The position numbers and the translations under genes are program-made. A stretch of 33,184 bases of DNA, taken from the NCBI GenBank assembly GCA_964400015.1, contig CAYNRR010000015.1, forward strand, positions 1 to 33,184. The letters are read 5' to 3'. Positions 25,401 through 33,184 of this stretch are shown here, piece after piece (position 1 is the stretch's first letter; the number at the start of each line of letters is the position of its first letter). The DNA is from UBA1234 sp964400015. GTDB taxonomy: Bacteria > Bacillota > Clostridia > TANB77 > UBA1234. The notes beneath the pieces were generated by a model. It saw nothing but the letters and a program-made list of their open reading frames with translations, made no database searches and was not told where the DNA came from.

Positions 25401-25439
25401 AAAAAGAAAACGCATACAACAGATTATCAGTTGCACGCG
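25401..25439 (-). terminator. Terminator of the minus-strand RNA
   Basis: On the minus strand, CGCGTGCAAC and GTTGTATGCG form a 10-bp stem with two wobble pairs and a 9-nt loop, followed by TTTTCTTTTT. Confidence 0.88.
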
Positions 25440-25639
25440 CTCCCTAGTTTTTCGAGCAGTACATTAACTTGCTCCTTCCACATTAAATTTCATACTCCTA
25501 ACAACTCTCCATACACACCAAGCACTAAAGTCGCATCCTCAACGGAATCTTCTCCTCAGAGCATAGCGCTTATCACCTCAGTATCCGTGCGGCCTCCCAC
25601 ATCGTTACTGGTAACAATCTATACTTCAAGTTAGAGTAT
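25401..25639 (-). ncRNA. Unassigned structured RNA gene of about 240 nt, minus strand
   Basis: There is no gene on either strand from 25334 to 25757. The minus strand shows an RNA gene: a promoter (25674-25646), about 240 nt of G-rich sequence, and an intrinsic terminator. The RNA folds locally: ATTGTTA/TAACGAT, AAGCGCT/AGTGCTT (enclosing 38 nt) and GAGCA/TGCTC. It is richer in G+C than its surroundings and contains GGGAGGCCGCACGG and several GAGG repeats. The length and setting fit a housekeeping RNA; 6S RNA and the raiA motif are candidates, since hpf/raiA lies 5 kb away. I cannot identify it securely. It is not SRP RNA, RNase P RNA or tmRNA as far as I can see. Confidence 0.75.
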
Positions 25640-25645
25640 AAAATT

Positions 25646-25674
25646 ATATTATCACAGTTTACATAAAAAGTCAA
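25646..25674 (-). promoter_or_regulatory. Promoter of the minus-strand RNA
   Basis: TTGACT (25674-25669), 17 bp and TAATAT (25651-25646) with TGA directly before it. It is divergent to the polC promoter. Confidence 0.8.
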
Positions 25675-25696
25675 GTAAAAATAATTTATTTTATAT

Positions 25697-25725
25697 TTTA
25701 CCATTTCGATTCAATATGGTATTCT
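25697..25725 (+). promoter_or_regulatory. Candidate polC promoter
   Basis: TTTACC (25697-25702), 17 bp and TATTCT (25720-25725) with TGG before the -10. Alternatives are possible in this AT-rich stretch. Confidence 0.5.
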
Positions 25726-25757
25726 ATTATAGATGAATTTATTTTGGGGGTAATATT

Positions 25758-28700
25758 GTGAATAATAACGAAATAAATTGGGAAGAGGTTGTCGATTTTT
25801 TTGCAAAAAAATATGTTTCAATTAAGGCAGCTCTTGCCGGTAGTAATATAGATGTTCAAGGAGATAATGTTTGTGTTAATTTGAAGTCTAAAAGCAAATT
25901 TATGCTTGAACAACGAAATTCTAATAAGTTAATTGAAGAATATATTAAAAATTCTTTTGGAAGAATTGTAAACGTTTCTTTTAAAGAGCAAGAAATTGTT
26001 GAAGATTCTTTAAGTAAGGAACAAGAAATTATTAGAAATTTAATGGAAAAGAATAAACAAGAACTTGCAGAAAGAGCCAAAGAAGCACCTAAAAAAGTGT
26101 CTCATTCATCAACGTCTAATCAATTACAAGGTACAAATTATCAATCAGCAAAAACGGTGCAAGGAAATTCAAGTGCACAGTCATCAAATGTTCCGATGAG
26201 CTCGCTTGATTATGCTACATCTCAAGGTGGAACTAATTCAACTAATCAAGCCGATACTGCAAATGCTCCAAAAGATACTTTTAAAGGAAATAGCAAAAGA
26301 GGTATGCAATTTGTTAAAGATCCTGAAAAACTTCTTTTTAAAGGATGGAAAGTTCCTTCAAATCCGAGAGAAACAAAGATTGCAAATCTTTCGCCAGAAC
26401 AAAATGAAATTATTTTAAACGGTAAAATTAGTAATTATGATAGTAGAGAAACAAAGAATGGTGGCTTTCTAATATCTTTTGATATGTATGATGGTACTAG
26501 TTCTATAAATATAAAGTCATTTTTGAAAGCAAATGAGTATGGTGAAGTACATCCAAAGATGAAAGGGCTTGCAGCAGCAAGAATTGTGGGTACATATGAA
26601 TATAATGCATTTTCAAAGGAGTTTGGAGTAATTGCGAGTATCATAGAGGAAAGTGAATATGAAGAAAAGAAAAGAATGGATAATTCAGAAGAAAAACGTG
26701 TTGAACTTCATCTGCATACTCAAATGAGCCAAATGGATGCAATTTCATCTGCTACTGATTTGATAAAAACGGCTATAAAATGGGGACATAAAGCTGTTGC
26801 AATAACAGATCATGGTGTCGCTCAAAGTTATCCTGAAGCGAAGAAAGCTGCGAAAGATTCTGATATAAAAGTTATTTACGGTGTAGAAGCTTATTTGTGT
26901 CCAGATAATGTTACTTCGGTTTATGACGCGAAAAGCACGGAGCCTTTGGACGATTTAACATATTGCATTTTGGATATTGAAACAACAGGTCTTTCAAGGC
27001 AAACAGAAAAAATCACGGAATTTGGAATTATGAAAATGAAAAATGGTGAAATTATAGATACATTTGAATGTTTTGTAAATCCAGAAAAACCAATACCACA
27101 AAAGGTTGTCGAAGTTACTCATATTACAGACGATATGGTTAAAGATGCCGAAACGATAGACAAGGTTATGCCAAAAGTAATTGAATTTGTTGGGGATAGT
27201 ATAGTTGTTGCACACAATGCAAACTTTGATGTTGGATTTATAAGATATAATGCTGAATTGCTTGGTTTAAAATTTGATAATTCTTTCATAGATACAGTTG
27301 CACTGGCAAAGGAACTTTTCCCTGATATGAAAAAATACAAGCTTGGATACATCGCTGAGCATTTAAATATAAAGGTTGATGTCGCACACAGAGCATTAGC
27401 AGATGTTGAAACTTTAGTTGCTGTATTTAAAGTTATGCTTGATCATATTCGTGAAAAAGAAATTACTACTTTGAATGACATTGATGTAAAGCTAGCTCAA
27501 GATGTTAATTTTAAAACATTGCCAACATATCATGCAGTAATACTTGCATCTAACAAGGTGGGACTAAAAAATTTATATAAACTAATTTCGTATTCTCATG
27601 TTGATTATTTTTATAAAAAGCCAAGAATTTTAAAAAGTTTGCTAATGAAACATTCTGAAGGTTTGATTTTAGGAAGTGCTTGTGAGCAAGGAGAACTTTT
27701 TAGAGCTATAGTTGATGGTAAATCAGAAGAAGATCTAGAATCTATTGCAGATTTTTATGATTATTTAGAAATTCAACCTATTGGCAATAATATGTTTATG
27801 GTTCGCAATGGAACAGTTCCAGATGTAAAAACATTGGAAGACTTTAATAAAAAAATTGTTGAACTTGGTGAAAAATTAAATAAACCTGTTGTTGCAACTT
27901 GCGATGTTCATTTCTTAAATCCAGAAGATGAAATTTATAGAAGAATTTTGCAAGCTGGTCAAGGTTATGATGATGCTGATGAACAAGCACCATTATATTT
28001 TAGAACAACTGAAGAAATGCTTAAAGAGTTTACGTATTTGGGCGAAGAAAAAGCGTATGAAGTTGTTGTAACAAATACAAACAAAATAGCAGATATGTGC
28101 GAAAAAATAAATCCAATTGCAGATTATAAAGCAACGCCACACATTGATGGTTGTGAAGAAACAATTAGAAATATAACGATGAAACGTGCTATCGAATTAT
28201 ATGGTGATCCGTTGCCTGAAATTGTTCAAGCTCGTATAGATAAGGAACTTGAATCAATTATAAAAAATGGATTCTCTGTTATGTACATTATCGCACAAAA
28301 ACTAGTTAATAAATCAAATGAAGATGGTTATTTGGTTGGTTCGAGAGGATCTGTTGGTTCATCATTTGTTGCTAACATGACGGGTATTACAGAAGTTAAT
28401 TCACTTCAACCACATTACAGATGTCCAAACTGCAAATATTCGGATTTTACAGATTATAATATAAAAAATGGGTTTGACCTTCCAGACAAAGAATGTCCTA
28501 AATGTGGAACTATGCTAGAAAAAGATGGTATGGATATTCCATTTGAAACATTCTTAGGTTTCGATGGGGATAAAGAACCCGACATAGACTTAAACTTTTC
28601 TGGTGAATATCAAGCCAAAGCACATAAATACACAGAAGTAATATTCGGTAAAGGCACAACTTTCAAAGCTGGAACAATTGGTACAATTGCCGATAAAACA

Positions 28701-30008
28701 GCATTTGGATATGTAAAAAAATATTACGAAGAAAGACATATACCGATAAACAATGCAGAAATTTCAAGAATTGCGATAGGATGTACAGGAGTAAAAAGAA
28801 CAAGTGGGCAACATCCAGGTGGAATTATAGTAGTGCCAACAGGTAATGAAATATATGAATTCTGTCCAGTACAACATCCAGCAGATGATGCAGAATCAAA
28901 TATTATCACAACACATTTTGATTATCACTCAATAGATCAAAACCTTTTAAAACTAGATATATTAGGGCATGATGATCCGACAATGATAAGAATGTTACAA
29001 GATTTAACTGACGTGGATCCACAAAAAATTCCACTAGATGATAAAGAAACTATGTCAATCTTTTCATCAACAAAGGCATTAGGTGTTACACCAGATCAGA
29101 TCCATTCAGAAGTTGGTACATTTGGTGTCCCAGAGTTTGGAACAAAGTTTGTTCGTGGAATGTTAGTAGACACAAAGCCAACAAAATTTGAAGAGTTGCT
29201 AAGAATTTCAGGATTATCACATGGTACAGACGTTTGGCTAAACAACGCGCAAACGCTTATTCAAGAAGGCACAATTACACTGGAAGACGCAATATGTACC
29301 AGAGATGACATAATGATATATTTGATAAAGCAAGGATTGCCACCAAAACCTTCATTTAAAATAATGGAGAGTGTTCGTAAAGGAAGAGGATTATCAGAAG
29401 AACAAGAAGCGTTGATGCGTGAAAACAATGTTCCAGAATGGTATATATCTTCATGTAAAAAAATAAAATATATGTTCCCAAAAGCGCATGCTGCAGCATA
29501 TGTAACCATGGCATTTAGAATTGCGTGGTTTAAAGTTCATATACCTATAGCATATTATGCAGCCTTTTTCTCAATAAGAGCAGATGAATTTGAAAGCGAT
29601 TCAATGATTTATGGAAAAGAAAAAGTAATAAACAAGATGAGAGAAATAGATTTGCAAGGAAACAACGCTTCTCCTAAAGACAAAAATATGTACTCAGTAT
29701 TGGAAATAGTGTTAGAAATGTATGAAAGAGGAATCGAATTTTTACCAATAGATTTATATAAATCCGATGCAAAAAAATTCTTAATAGAAGATGGAAAAAT
29801 TCGTCCACCACTAAATAGTATTGCCGGACTTGGAACGGTTGCAGCAGAAAATATACAACAAGCTAGAAACACAGGAGGACAATTTATGTCTATCGAAGAA
29901 TTAAAATTAAGATCAGGAGTTGGCAAATCAGTAATAGAATTACTAAAAAACGCTAACTGTCTAAAAGGAATGACAGAAAGTAATCAAATGAGTTTATTTA
30001 CATATTAA
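25758..30008 (+). CDS. polC: DNA polymerase III subunit alpha, Gram-positive type
   Basis: PolC is the replicative polymerase of low-GC Gram-positive bacteria. The 1416-aa product starts at GTG 25758 behind GGGGG. In order: an N-terminal DnaE-binding region with a Gln/Ser/Asn-rich linker (about 110-180); an OB fold (ILNGKISNYDSRETKNGG); a PHP domain (VELHLHTQMSQMDAI, AVAITDHG); an inserted DnaQ-type 3'-5' exonuclease with the Exo motifs ILDIETTGL, VAHNANFDVGF and HRALADVETL; the second PHP half; the catalytic palm with GSRGSVGSSFVA, a four-Cys zinc site (CPNC, 19 residues, CPKC) and PDIDLNF (about residue 940). The end NQMSLFTY contains the QMSLF clamp-binding motif. Confidence 0.98.
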   Translation: MNNNEINWEEVVDFFAKKYVSIKAALAGSNIDVQGDNVCVNLKSKSKFMLEQRNSNKLIEEYIKNSFGRIVNVSFKEQEIVEDSLSKEQEIIRNLMEKNKQELAERAKEAPKKVSHSSTSNQLQGTNYQSAKTVQGNSSAQSSNVPMSSLDYATSQGGTNSTNQADTANAPKDTFKGNSKRGMQFVKDPEKLLFKGWKVPSNPRETKIANLSPEQNEIILNGKISNYDSRETKNGGFLISFDMYDGTSSINIKSFLKANEYGEVHPKMKGLAAARIVGTYEYNAFSKEFGVIASIIEESEYEEKKRMDNSEEKRVELHLHTQMSQMDAISSATDLIKTAIKWGHKAVAITDHGVAQSYPEAKKAAKDSDIKVIYGVEAYLCPDNVTSVYDAKSTEPLDDLTYCILDIETTGLSRQTEKITEFGIMKMKNGEIIDTFECFVNPEKPIPQKVVEVTHITDDMVKDAETIDKVMPKVIEFVGDSIVVAHNANFDVGFIRYNAELLGLKFDNSFIDTVALAKELFPDMKKYKLGYIAEHLNIKVDVAHRALADVETLVAVFKVMLDHIREKEITTLNDIDVKLAQDVNFKTLPTYHAVILASNKVGLKNLYKLISYSHVDYFYKKPRILKSLLMKHSEGLILGSACEQGELFRAIVDGKSEEDLESIADFYDYLEIQPIGNNMFMVRNGTVPDVKTLEDFNKKIVELGEKLNKPVVATCDVHFLNPEDEIYRRILQAGQGYDDADEQAPLYFRTTEEMLKEFTYLGEEKAYEVVVTNTNKIADMCEKINPIADYKATPHIDGCEETIRNITMKRAIELYGDPLPEIVQARIDKELESIIKNGFSVMYIIAQKLVNKSNEDGYLVGSRGSVGSSFVANMTGITEVNSLQPHYRCPNCKYSDFTDYNIKNGFDLPDKECPKCGTMLEKDGMDIPFETFLGFDGDKEPDIDLNFSGEYQAKAHKYTEVIFGKGTTFKAGTIGTIADKTAFGYVKKYYEERHIPINNAEISRIAIGCTGVKRTSGQHPGGIIVVPTGNEIYEFCPVQHPADDAESNIITTHFDYHSIDQNLLKLDILGHDDPTMIRMLQDLTDVDPQKIPLDDKETMSIFSSTKALGVTPDQIHSEVGTFGVPEFGTKFVRGMLVDTKPTKFEELLRISGLSHGTDVWLNNAQTLIQEGTITLEDAICTRDDIMIYLIKQGLPPKPSFKIMESVRKGRGLSEEQEALMRENNVPEWYISSCKKIKYMFPKAHAAAYVTMAFRIAWFKVHIPIAYYAAFFSIRADEFESDSMIYGKEKVINKMREIDLQGNNASPKDKNMYSVLEIVLEMYERGIEFLPIDLYKSDAKKFLIEDGKIRPPLNSIAGLGTVAAENIQQARNTGGQFMSIEELKLRSGVGKSVIELLKNANCLKGMTESNQMSLFTY

Positions 30009-30025
30009 GCTAAAAGAAAAAAAGC

Positions 30026-30053
30026 TTGGAAATATCTAAGGTTATGTTATAAT
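30026..30053 (+). promoter_or_regulatory. Promoter of the DUF1294-hpf unit
   Basis: TTGGAA (30026-30031), 16 bp and TATAAT (30048-30053) with TGT before the -10, just after polC. Confidence 0.75.
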
Positions 30054-30084
30054 AAATATGTAAGTGAGTTACGGAGGTGATATC

Positions 30085-30471
30085 GTGATAGGAAATAGTT
30101 CGTTTTCAATTTTTGTCGATAATGTATTTGCTTTTATAGCAAAATTGTTTTCATCATTGCTTGAAAACGTAGTAAAAATAATTTTTTCTAATCATATAAT
30201 AACAGTGCTTTTATTTTTTGTGTTTATAAACGCCATAGCTATTATATTGATGAAAAAAGATAAGGAGTATGCTCAAACTGGTGCAAAAAGAGTTCGCGAA
30301 AGCACATTACTTATAGTTGCATTAGTAGGTGGAGGATTAGGAGAATACTACGCGATGTACAAGTACAAGCACAAAACGTTGCATAACAAATTTTTATATG
30401 GAGTACCAATTGCAATAATGCTTAATACGGCAATGATAACGTATTCAGTATCACTTGTACTATTTGCGTAA
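30085..30471 (+). CDS. DUF1294 membrane protein
   Basis: The 128-aa product starts at GTG 30085, with GGAGGTGAT 3 bases upstream; the in-frame GTG at 30064 lies before that site. It has an N-terminal hydrophobic stretch, another at about 45-65 (IITVLLFFVFINAIAIILM), then the DUF1294 signature RVRESTLLIVALVGGGLGEYYAMYKYKHKTLHNKF and a last hydrophobic segment. Function unknown. hpf follows after 26 bp. Confidence 0.82.
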   Translation: MIGNSSFSIFVDNVFAFIAKLFSSLLENVVKIIFSNHIITVLLFFVFINAIAIILMKKDKEYAQTGAKRVRESTLLIVALVGGGLGEYYAMYKYKHKTLHNKFLYGVPIAIMLNTAMITYSVSLVLFA

Positions 30472-30497
30472 CTTATTACGATGAAGGAGGAATTAGT

Positions 30498-31034
30498 ATG
30501 AATATTAAAGTAGTAGGAAAAAATATTGAGATTACAGCAGCAATAAAAGAATATATTGAAAAAAGAGTTGAAAGACTTGAAAAATTTGAAGGCGCTAATA
30601 CTGAAATTACAGTAGTATGTAGTGTTGAAAGAGAAGAACAAATCGTTGAAATTCAAATCAATCAAAATGGCGATTTCATAAGAATTGAAGAAAGAAACAA
30701 TGACTTGTATGCATCAGTTGACTTAGCAATTGATAAAGCAGAAAGACAATTAAGAAAAGAAAAAGAAAAAAGAGTTGAAAAAAATAGAGAAGCATCACTA
30801 AAAGAAAAAGTTTTAGGACTTTTCAAAAATGGTGGAGCAGACGACGAAAACAAAGGTAAAATAACAAAAACAAAAACTTTTGATATTAAGCCATTAACAG
30901 TAGAAGATGCAAAATTAAAATTAGAAGACGAAAGAGACACACTATTCTTACCATTTGTAAACGTTGAAACAAATCAAGTAAACGTTATTTATAAAAGAGA
31001 TGATGGCTCATTAGGAATAGTTGTACCAGAATAA
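30498..31034 (+). CDS. hpf: Long-form ribosome hibernation promoting factor
   Basis: The 178-aa product belongs to the long HPF (RaiA/YfiA) family, which joins 70S ribosomes into inactive 100S dimers in stationary phase. Residues 1-105 form the S30AE domain (MNIKVVGKNIEITAAIKEYIEKRVERLEKF), and residues about 120-178 the dimerisation domain (TFDIKPLTVEDAKLKLEDERDTLFLPFVNVETNQVNVIYKRDDGSLGIVVPE). AAGGAGGAAT lies upstream of ATG 30498. In many Firmicutes hpf is directly upstream of secA and prfB; here it is separated from them. Confidence 0.96.
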   Translation: MNIKVVGKNIEITAAIKEYIEKRVERLEKFEGANTEITVVCSVEREEQIVEIQINQNGDFIRIEERNNDLYASVDLAIDKAERQLRKEKEKRVEKNREASLKEKVLGLFKNGGADDENKGKITKTKTFDIKPLTVEDAKLKLEDERDTLFLPFVNVETNQVNVIYKRDDGSLGIVVPE

Positions 31035-31054
31035 AAATTTTCTAAAAAATACCA

Positions 31055-31084
31055 TGATTAAAAAGCCGTTTTATGCACAATATA
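31055..31084 (+). promoter_or_regulatory. Possible sigma-G forespore promoter of the spore protein gene
   Basis: TGATTA (31055-31060), 17 bp and CAATATA (31078-31084) each differ by about one base from the sigma-G pattern (GNATR and CATNNTA). The gene downstream belongs to the sigma-G regulon in other spore formers. Confidence 0.35.
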
Positions 31085-31144
31085 TTATTGAAAAGATTTA
31101 AACATCTTTTTAAATAGTGTTTTAACTCTCGGAGGTGAAATAAA

Positions 31145-31345
31145 ATGGCAAAATCAACAGGTTATGAAGTTCCAGGTGCAAAAGAAGCAATGAACAAATT
31201 TAAGCAAGAAGTTGCTAGTGAAGTTGGTATTAACTTAAAACAAGGTTATAATGGAGACTTAACTTCAAAACAAGCTGGAACAATCGGTGGAAACATGGTT
31301 AAGAAAATGATTCGCCAAGCAGAAAGCCAAATGTCTAATAAATAG
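31145..31345 (+). CDS. Small acid-soluble spore protein, alpha/beta type
   Basis: The 66-aa protein coats spore DNA and protects it from UV damage. Conserved blocks are visible: KFKQEVASEVGINL (with the GPR protease cut between Glu and Val) and GDLTSKQAGTIGGNMVKKMIRQAE. It starts at ATG 31145 behind GGAGGTG. Its presence shows that the organism forms spores or descends from spore formers. Confidence 0.95.
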   Translation: MAKSTGYEVPGAKEAMNKFKQEVASEVGINLKQGYNGDLTSKQAGTIGGNMVKKMIRQAESQMSNK

Positions 31346-31353
31346 TGTATTAT

Positions 31354-31376
31354 TAGACCTAAGTTTGATAGGTCTA
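31354..31376 (+). other. Hairpin in the 3' region of the spore protein mRNA
   Basis: TAGACCTA (31354-31361) and TAGGTCTA (31369-31376) form a perfect 8-bp stem with a 7-nt loop and no T-run. A real terminator lies 30 bp further on. Confidence 0.5.
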
Positions 31377-31407
31377 TAGTATAAATTGGATAAAAAAGAA
31401 ATAAAAG

Positions 31408-31443
31408 CCTAGTAAAATTATAAAAGATTTTGCTAGGTTTTTT
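31408..31443 (+). terminator. Terminator after the spore protein gene
   Basis: CCTAGTAAAAT (31408-31418) pairs with ATTTTGCTAGG (31427-31437) with one wobble, followed by six T. Confidence 0.92.
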
Positions 31444-31519
31444 CATGCGTTTCGATACATTACACTAATGTTACAAATATATTACATTTTGCCATTGCTA
31501 AAAAAACATCAAACAAGTA

Positions 31520-31528
31520 TGGTAAAAT
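31520..31528 (+). promoter_or_regulatory. Candidate extended -10 promoter of the last gene
   Basis: TGG-TAAAAT (31520-31528), about 35 bp before the start codon; no good -35 is seen at 17 bp. Confidence 0.4.
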
Positions 31529-31561
31529 ATGCGTGTATAAAAATAACATAGGAGGATTGTT

Positions 31562-33184
31562 ATGAAAAACAAATTTATAGCATTAGTATTGATGGTTGTA
31601 ACATTGATGCGGAATGACAGGAGTTGTGTATGCGAGACAAGAAGCGGGAACAACAGTTGGTGGTGGAGGAAGTAGCACAACGCATAAACATTCATATAGT
31701 TATAAGACGACGTCAGCCACGTGTACAACAGAAGGAAAAAGAGTAGGAACGTGTTCGTGTGGTGCGACTACAACAGAAACAATACCTAAAAAAGCTCATG
31801 TTAGTGATGGCAAGTGGCACCAAAATTCTACTAGCCACTGGAACTCGTGTACTACATGTGGTGCACAATTGAATTTTGGAGGGCATAGTGGAACTTGGTA
31901 TGATGGCGGTGATGGAAAACATTATAAGAATTGTTCAACATGTGGTAAATCAAAATACACATCAGCTAATCATAATAAGGGAAGTACAAAGAAATATGAA
32001 AACGACGATAAGCACCATATGAAATGTTCTGATTGTACATATGTATGGCCGTCATCTCATGACGAAAAGCATAATTGGGCTCATGCAGAAGGCGATCACA
32101 CTTGTTCTAATTGTGGCTATGTACTATCAGGAATACATCATTATTATGATGTAGCAGGTGATGCAAAGGAATTGTATACTTGTAAGTATAATGAGAAAGG
32201 AAATCCTTGCTCATATACAATAAGTATAGATGGAACTTCTATTTCAGCTGGTTTGTCAGCTATGTGGTACTGTGCTTCTGATGCTATCGAAAAAATGAAA
32301 CCCGTGCCGGCGTTTCCAAAGGGAGTACATACATTTAATTATAGTGGAACTTTATATGATTCGCCTACAGGAGGTCCATATACAAATTTAAAAGCACCAG
32401 ATTCATGGTTTAAGTTACTTGGTTGGGGACAAAAAAGTGTATACACTCACGCTATGCCTAATATAAACCGTATATATGAAAATGCCCAAGACGAAAATGG
32501 TGATTATACTATATCTCGTGCAGAAGCAACTAGTTCTGTTCTTAATTCTTCTTATGTAAGGCTTATGCAAACAGGACCGGCTGGATATTGGGATCAGGCA
32601 GACTATAACGGTGCTCTGAATGTTGCACGAGCTCGGAATGGGAGAATTTATGCCGACCTATGAGTTTGATGGTAAAACATTTAAAGTAGATTATTCCTCT
32701 TTAGGAAATGGTGGATGGGGATTTAAAGGAAGTCCATTTTTCCCTAACGATGATTTATACAGAAATGGTTCAGTATCAAAAGAAGGACCAATTGAAATAA
32801 GAGCGAATGTATATTACTGTTACAGAACTAAAGACAAAAATGGCAAATGGGTAGAAATACCTAAAAATGGTTACCCTACTGGGCTTGTGAAACATTCTTC
32901 TGTAGTTATATATAGTTCAGGCTTTAAGACACAACAAGTTACAGTAAATGCAGACATGAATTTAATAGACAAAACAGGATATAGATATGTAGGGTATTCT
33001 AAGAGTGTAGGTTCGCTGAATAACATTAAAGTAGGTTCAAATCCAACGACTTATAAAGAATCTTTGGCTACAGTTACTTTAAATGGTGATTATAATAATA
33101 ATGCAACTGCCGCAATAATAACCTTTTATGTCGAACCCGTAAAACTATCATGGGGTCAACAAGCAATAAACTATAACGGAGACG
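31562..33184 (+). CDS. Secreted Cys/His-rich protein, partial, with two CGG recoding sites
   Basis: The gene starts at ATG 31562 (AGGAGGA upstream) and runs off the window. Read strictly, it breaks twice. Leaving out C31610 joins MKNKFIALVLMVVTLM to GMTGVVYARQEAGTT, which makes a complete signal peptide (likely cut after VYA). Leaving out C32634 turns ALNVARA into a continuing frame (GMGEFMPTYEFDGKTFKVDYSS) that stays open to the end, 183 codons further. The first 220 residues hold repeated CxxC and His-rich units (CTTCG, CSTCG, CSDC, CSNCG), like the zinc-ribbon-like repeats of Gram-positive surface proteins. Later parts are not recognised. The product should be secreted or wall-attached; its C-terminus is outside the window. 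Confidence 0.75.
31610..31613 (+). other. +1 recoding site ATG-CGG-A in the signal peptide
   Basis: After 16 codons the frame meets CGG; skipping C31610 gives GGA (Gly), then ATG ACA GGA. Without the skip, translation stops about 20 codons later. The next in-frame ATG (31614) would give a protein lacking most of the signal peptide's hydrophobic core. Confidence 0.7.
32634..32637 (+). other. +1 recoding site GCT-CGG-A in the last gene
   Basis: In-frame CGG follows GCA CGA GCT. Skipping C32634 gives GGA (Gly) and an open frame to the end of the window. Without the skip, the protein ends at TAG-type stop 32661-32663 after RNGRIYADL. Confidence 0.7.

Noticed and set aside
25383..25634. A + strand frame of 83 codons in the region between prfB and polC
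   Set aside because: Ser/Thr/Pro-rich, no ribosome binding site, and it lies opposite an RNA gene with promoter and terminator on the other strand.
1..33184. tRNA or rRNA genes, CRISPR arrays and insertion-sequence transposases
   Set aside because: I looked for T-loop motifs, regularly spaced repeats and transposase motifs on both strands and found none that hold up.

Overview
The window is a chromosomal stretch of a low-GC, Gram-positive, spore-forming bacterium, most likely an uncultured gut-type member of the Clostridia. The reasons are the strong A+T bias, Gly-rich Shine-Dalgarno sites of the AAGGAGG type, CIRCE/HrcA heat-shock control, PolC, RemA (DUF370), an alpha/beta small acid-soluble spore protein and an S-layer-anchored surface protein. 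Nearly all genes are on the + strand.

Layout. 1-5800: a MATE transporter fused to a cytidylate-kinase-like domain, behind a promoter and an attenuator-like hairpin, then a large secreted S-layer-homology protein. 5800-8990: uvrB and a Na+/Ca2+ exchanger-family gene. 9000-12000: an unknown gene, a P-loop (d)CMP-kinase-like gene, an HD-domain gene and a small unknown minus-strand gene; the first and last of these look richer in G+C than their neighbours. 12120-19270: the hrcA-grpE-dnaK-dnaJ heat-shock operon under two CIRCE operators, followed by rsmE, a membrane protein gene and yicC. 19290-22660: remA, rpoZ (gmk, usually between them, is absent) and secA. 22666-23599: a small island between two identical 37-bp terminator copies; it holds a PBECR-type nuclease-like gene and a structured RNA gene with two complementary loops. 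23600-31450: a small minus-strand membrane protein, prfB with its programmed frameshift, an unassigned minus-strand RNA gene of about 240 nt, polC, a DUF1294 gene, hpf and the spore protein gene. 31500-end: a secreted Cys/His-rich protein gene that runs off the window.

The main discovery candidate is a recoding signal. Three genes (the exchanger, secA and the last secreted-protein gene) are each out of frame by exactly one or two extra bases. All five extra bases are a C directly before a glycine codon, at a codon boundary, so that the ribosome meets an in-frame CGG followed by A or T. Skipping the C restores conserved protein sequence each time: both glycines of the exchanger's GNxxGTN motif, the glycine of SecA's CPCGSGKK zinc motif, a signal peptide, and a long continuation of the last gene. 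By eye, about 80 other CGG triplets lie in genes here, none in frame as arginine in any conserved gene. The only two in-frame arginine CGGs are in the two G+C-richer unknown genes. This fits CGG being an unassigned codon in this organism, with CGGN read as glycine through a +1 shift or a four-base-reading tRNA. A systematic sequencing error is the main alternative.
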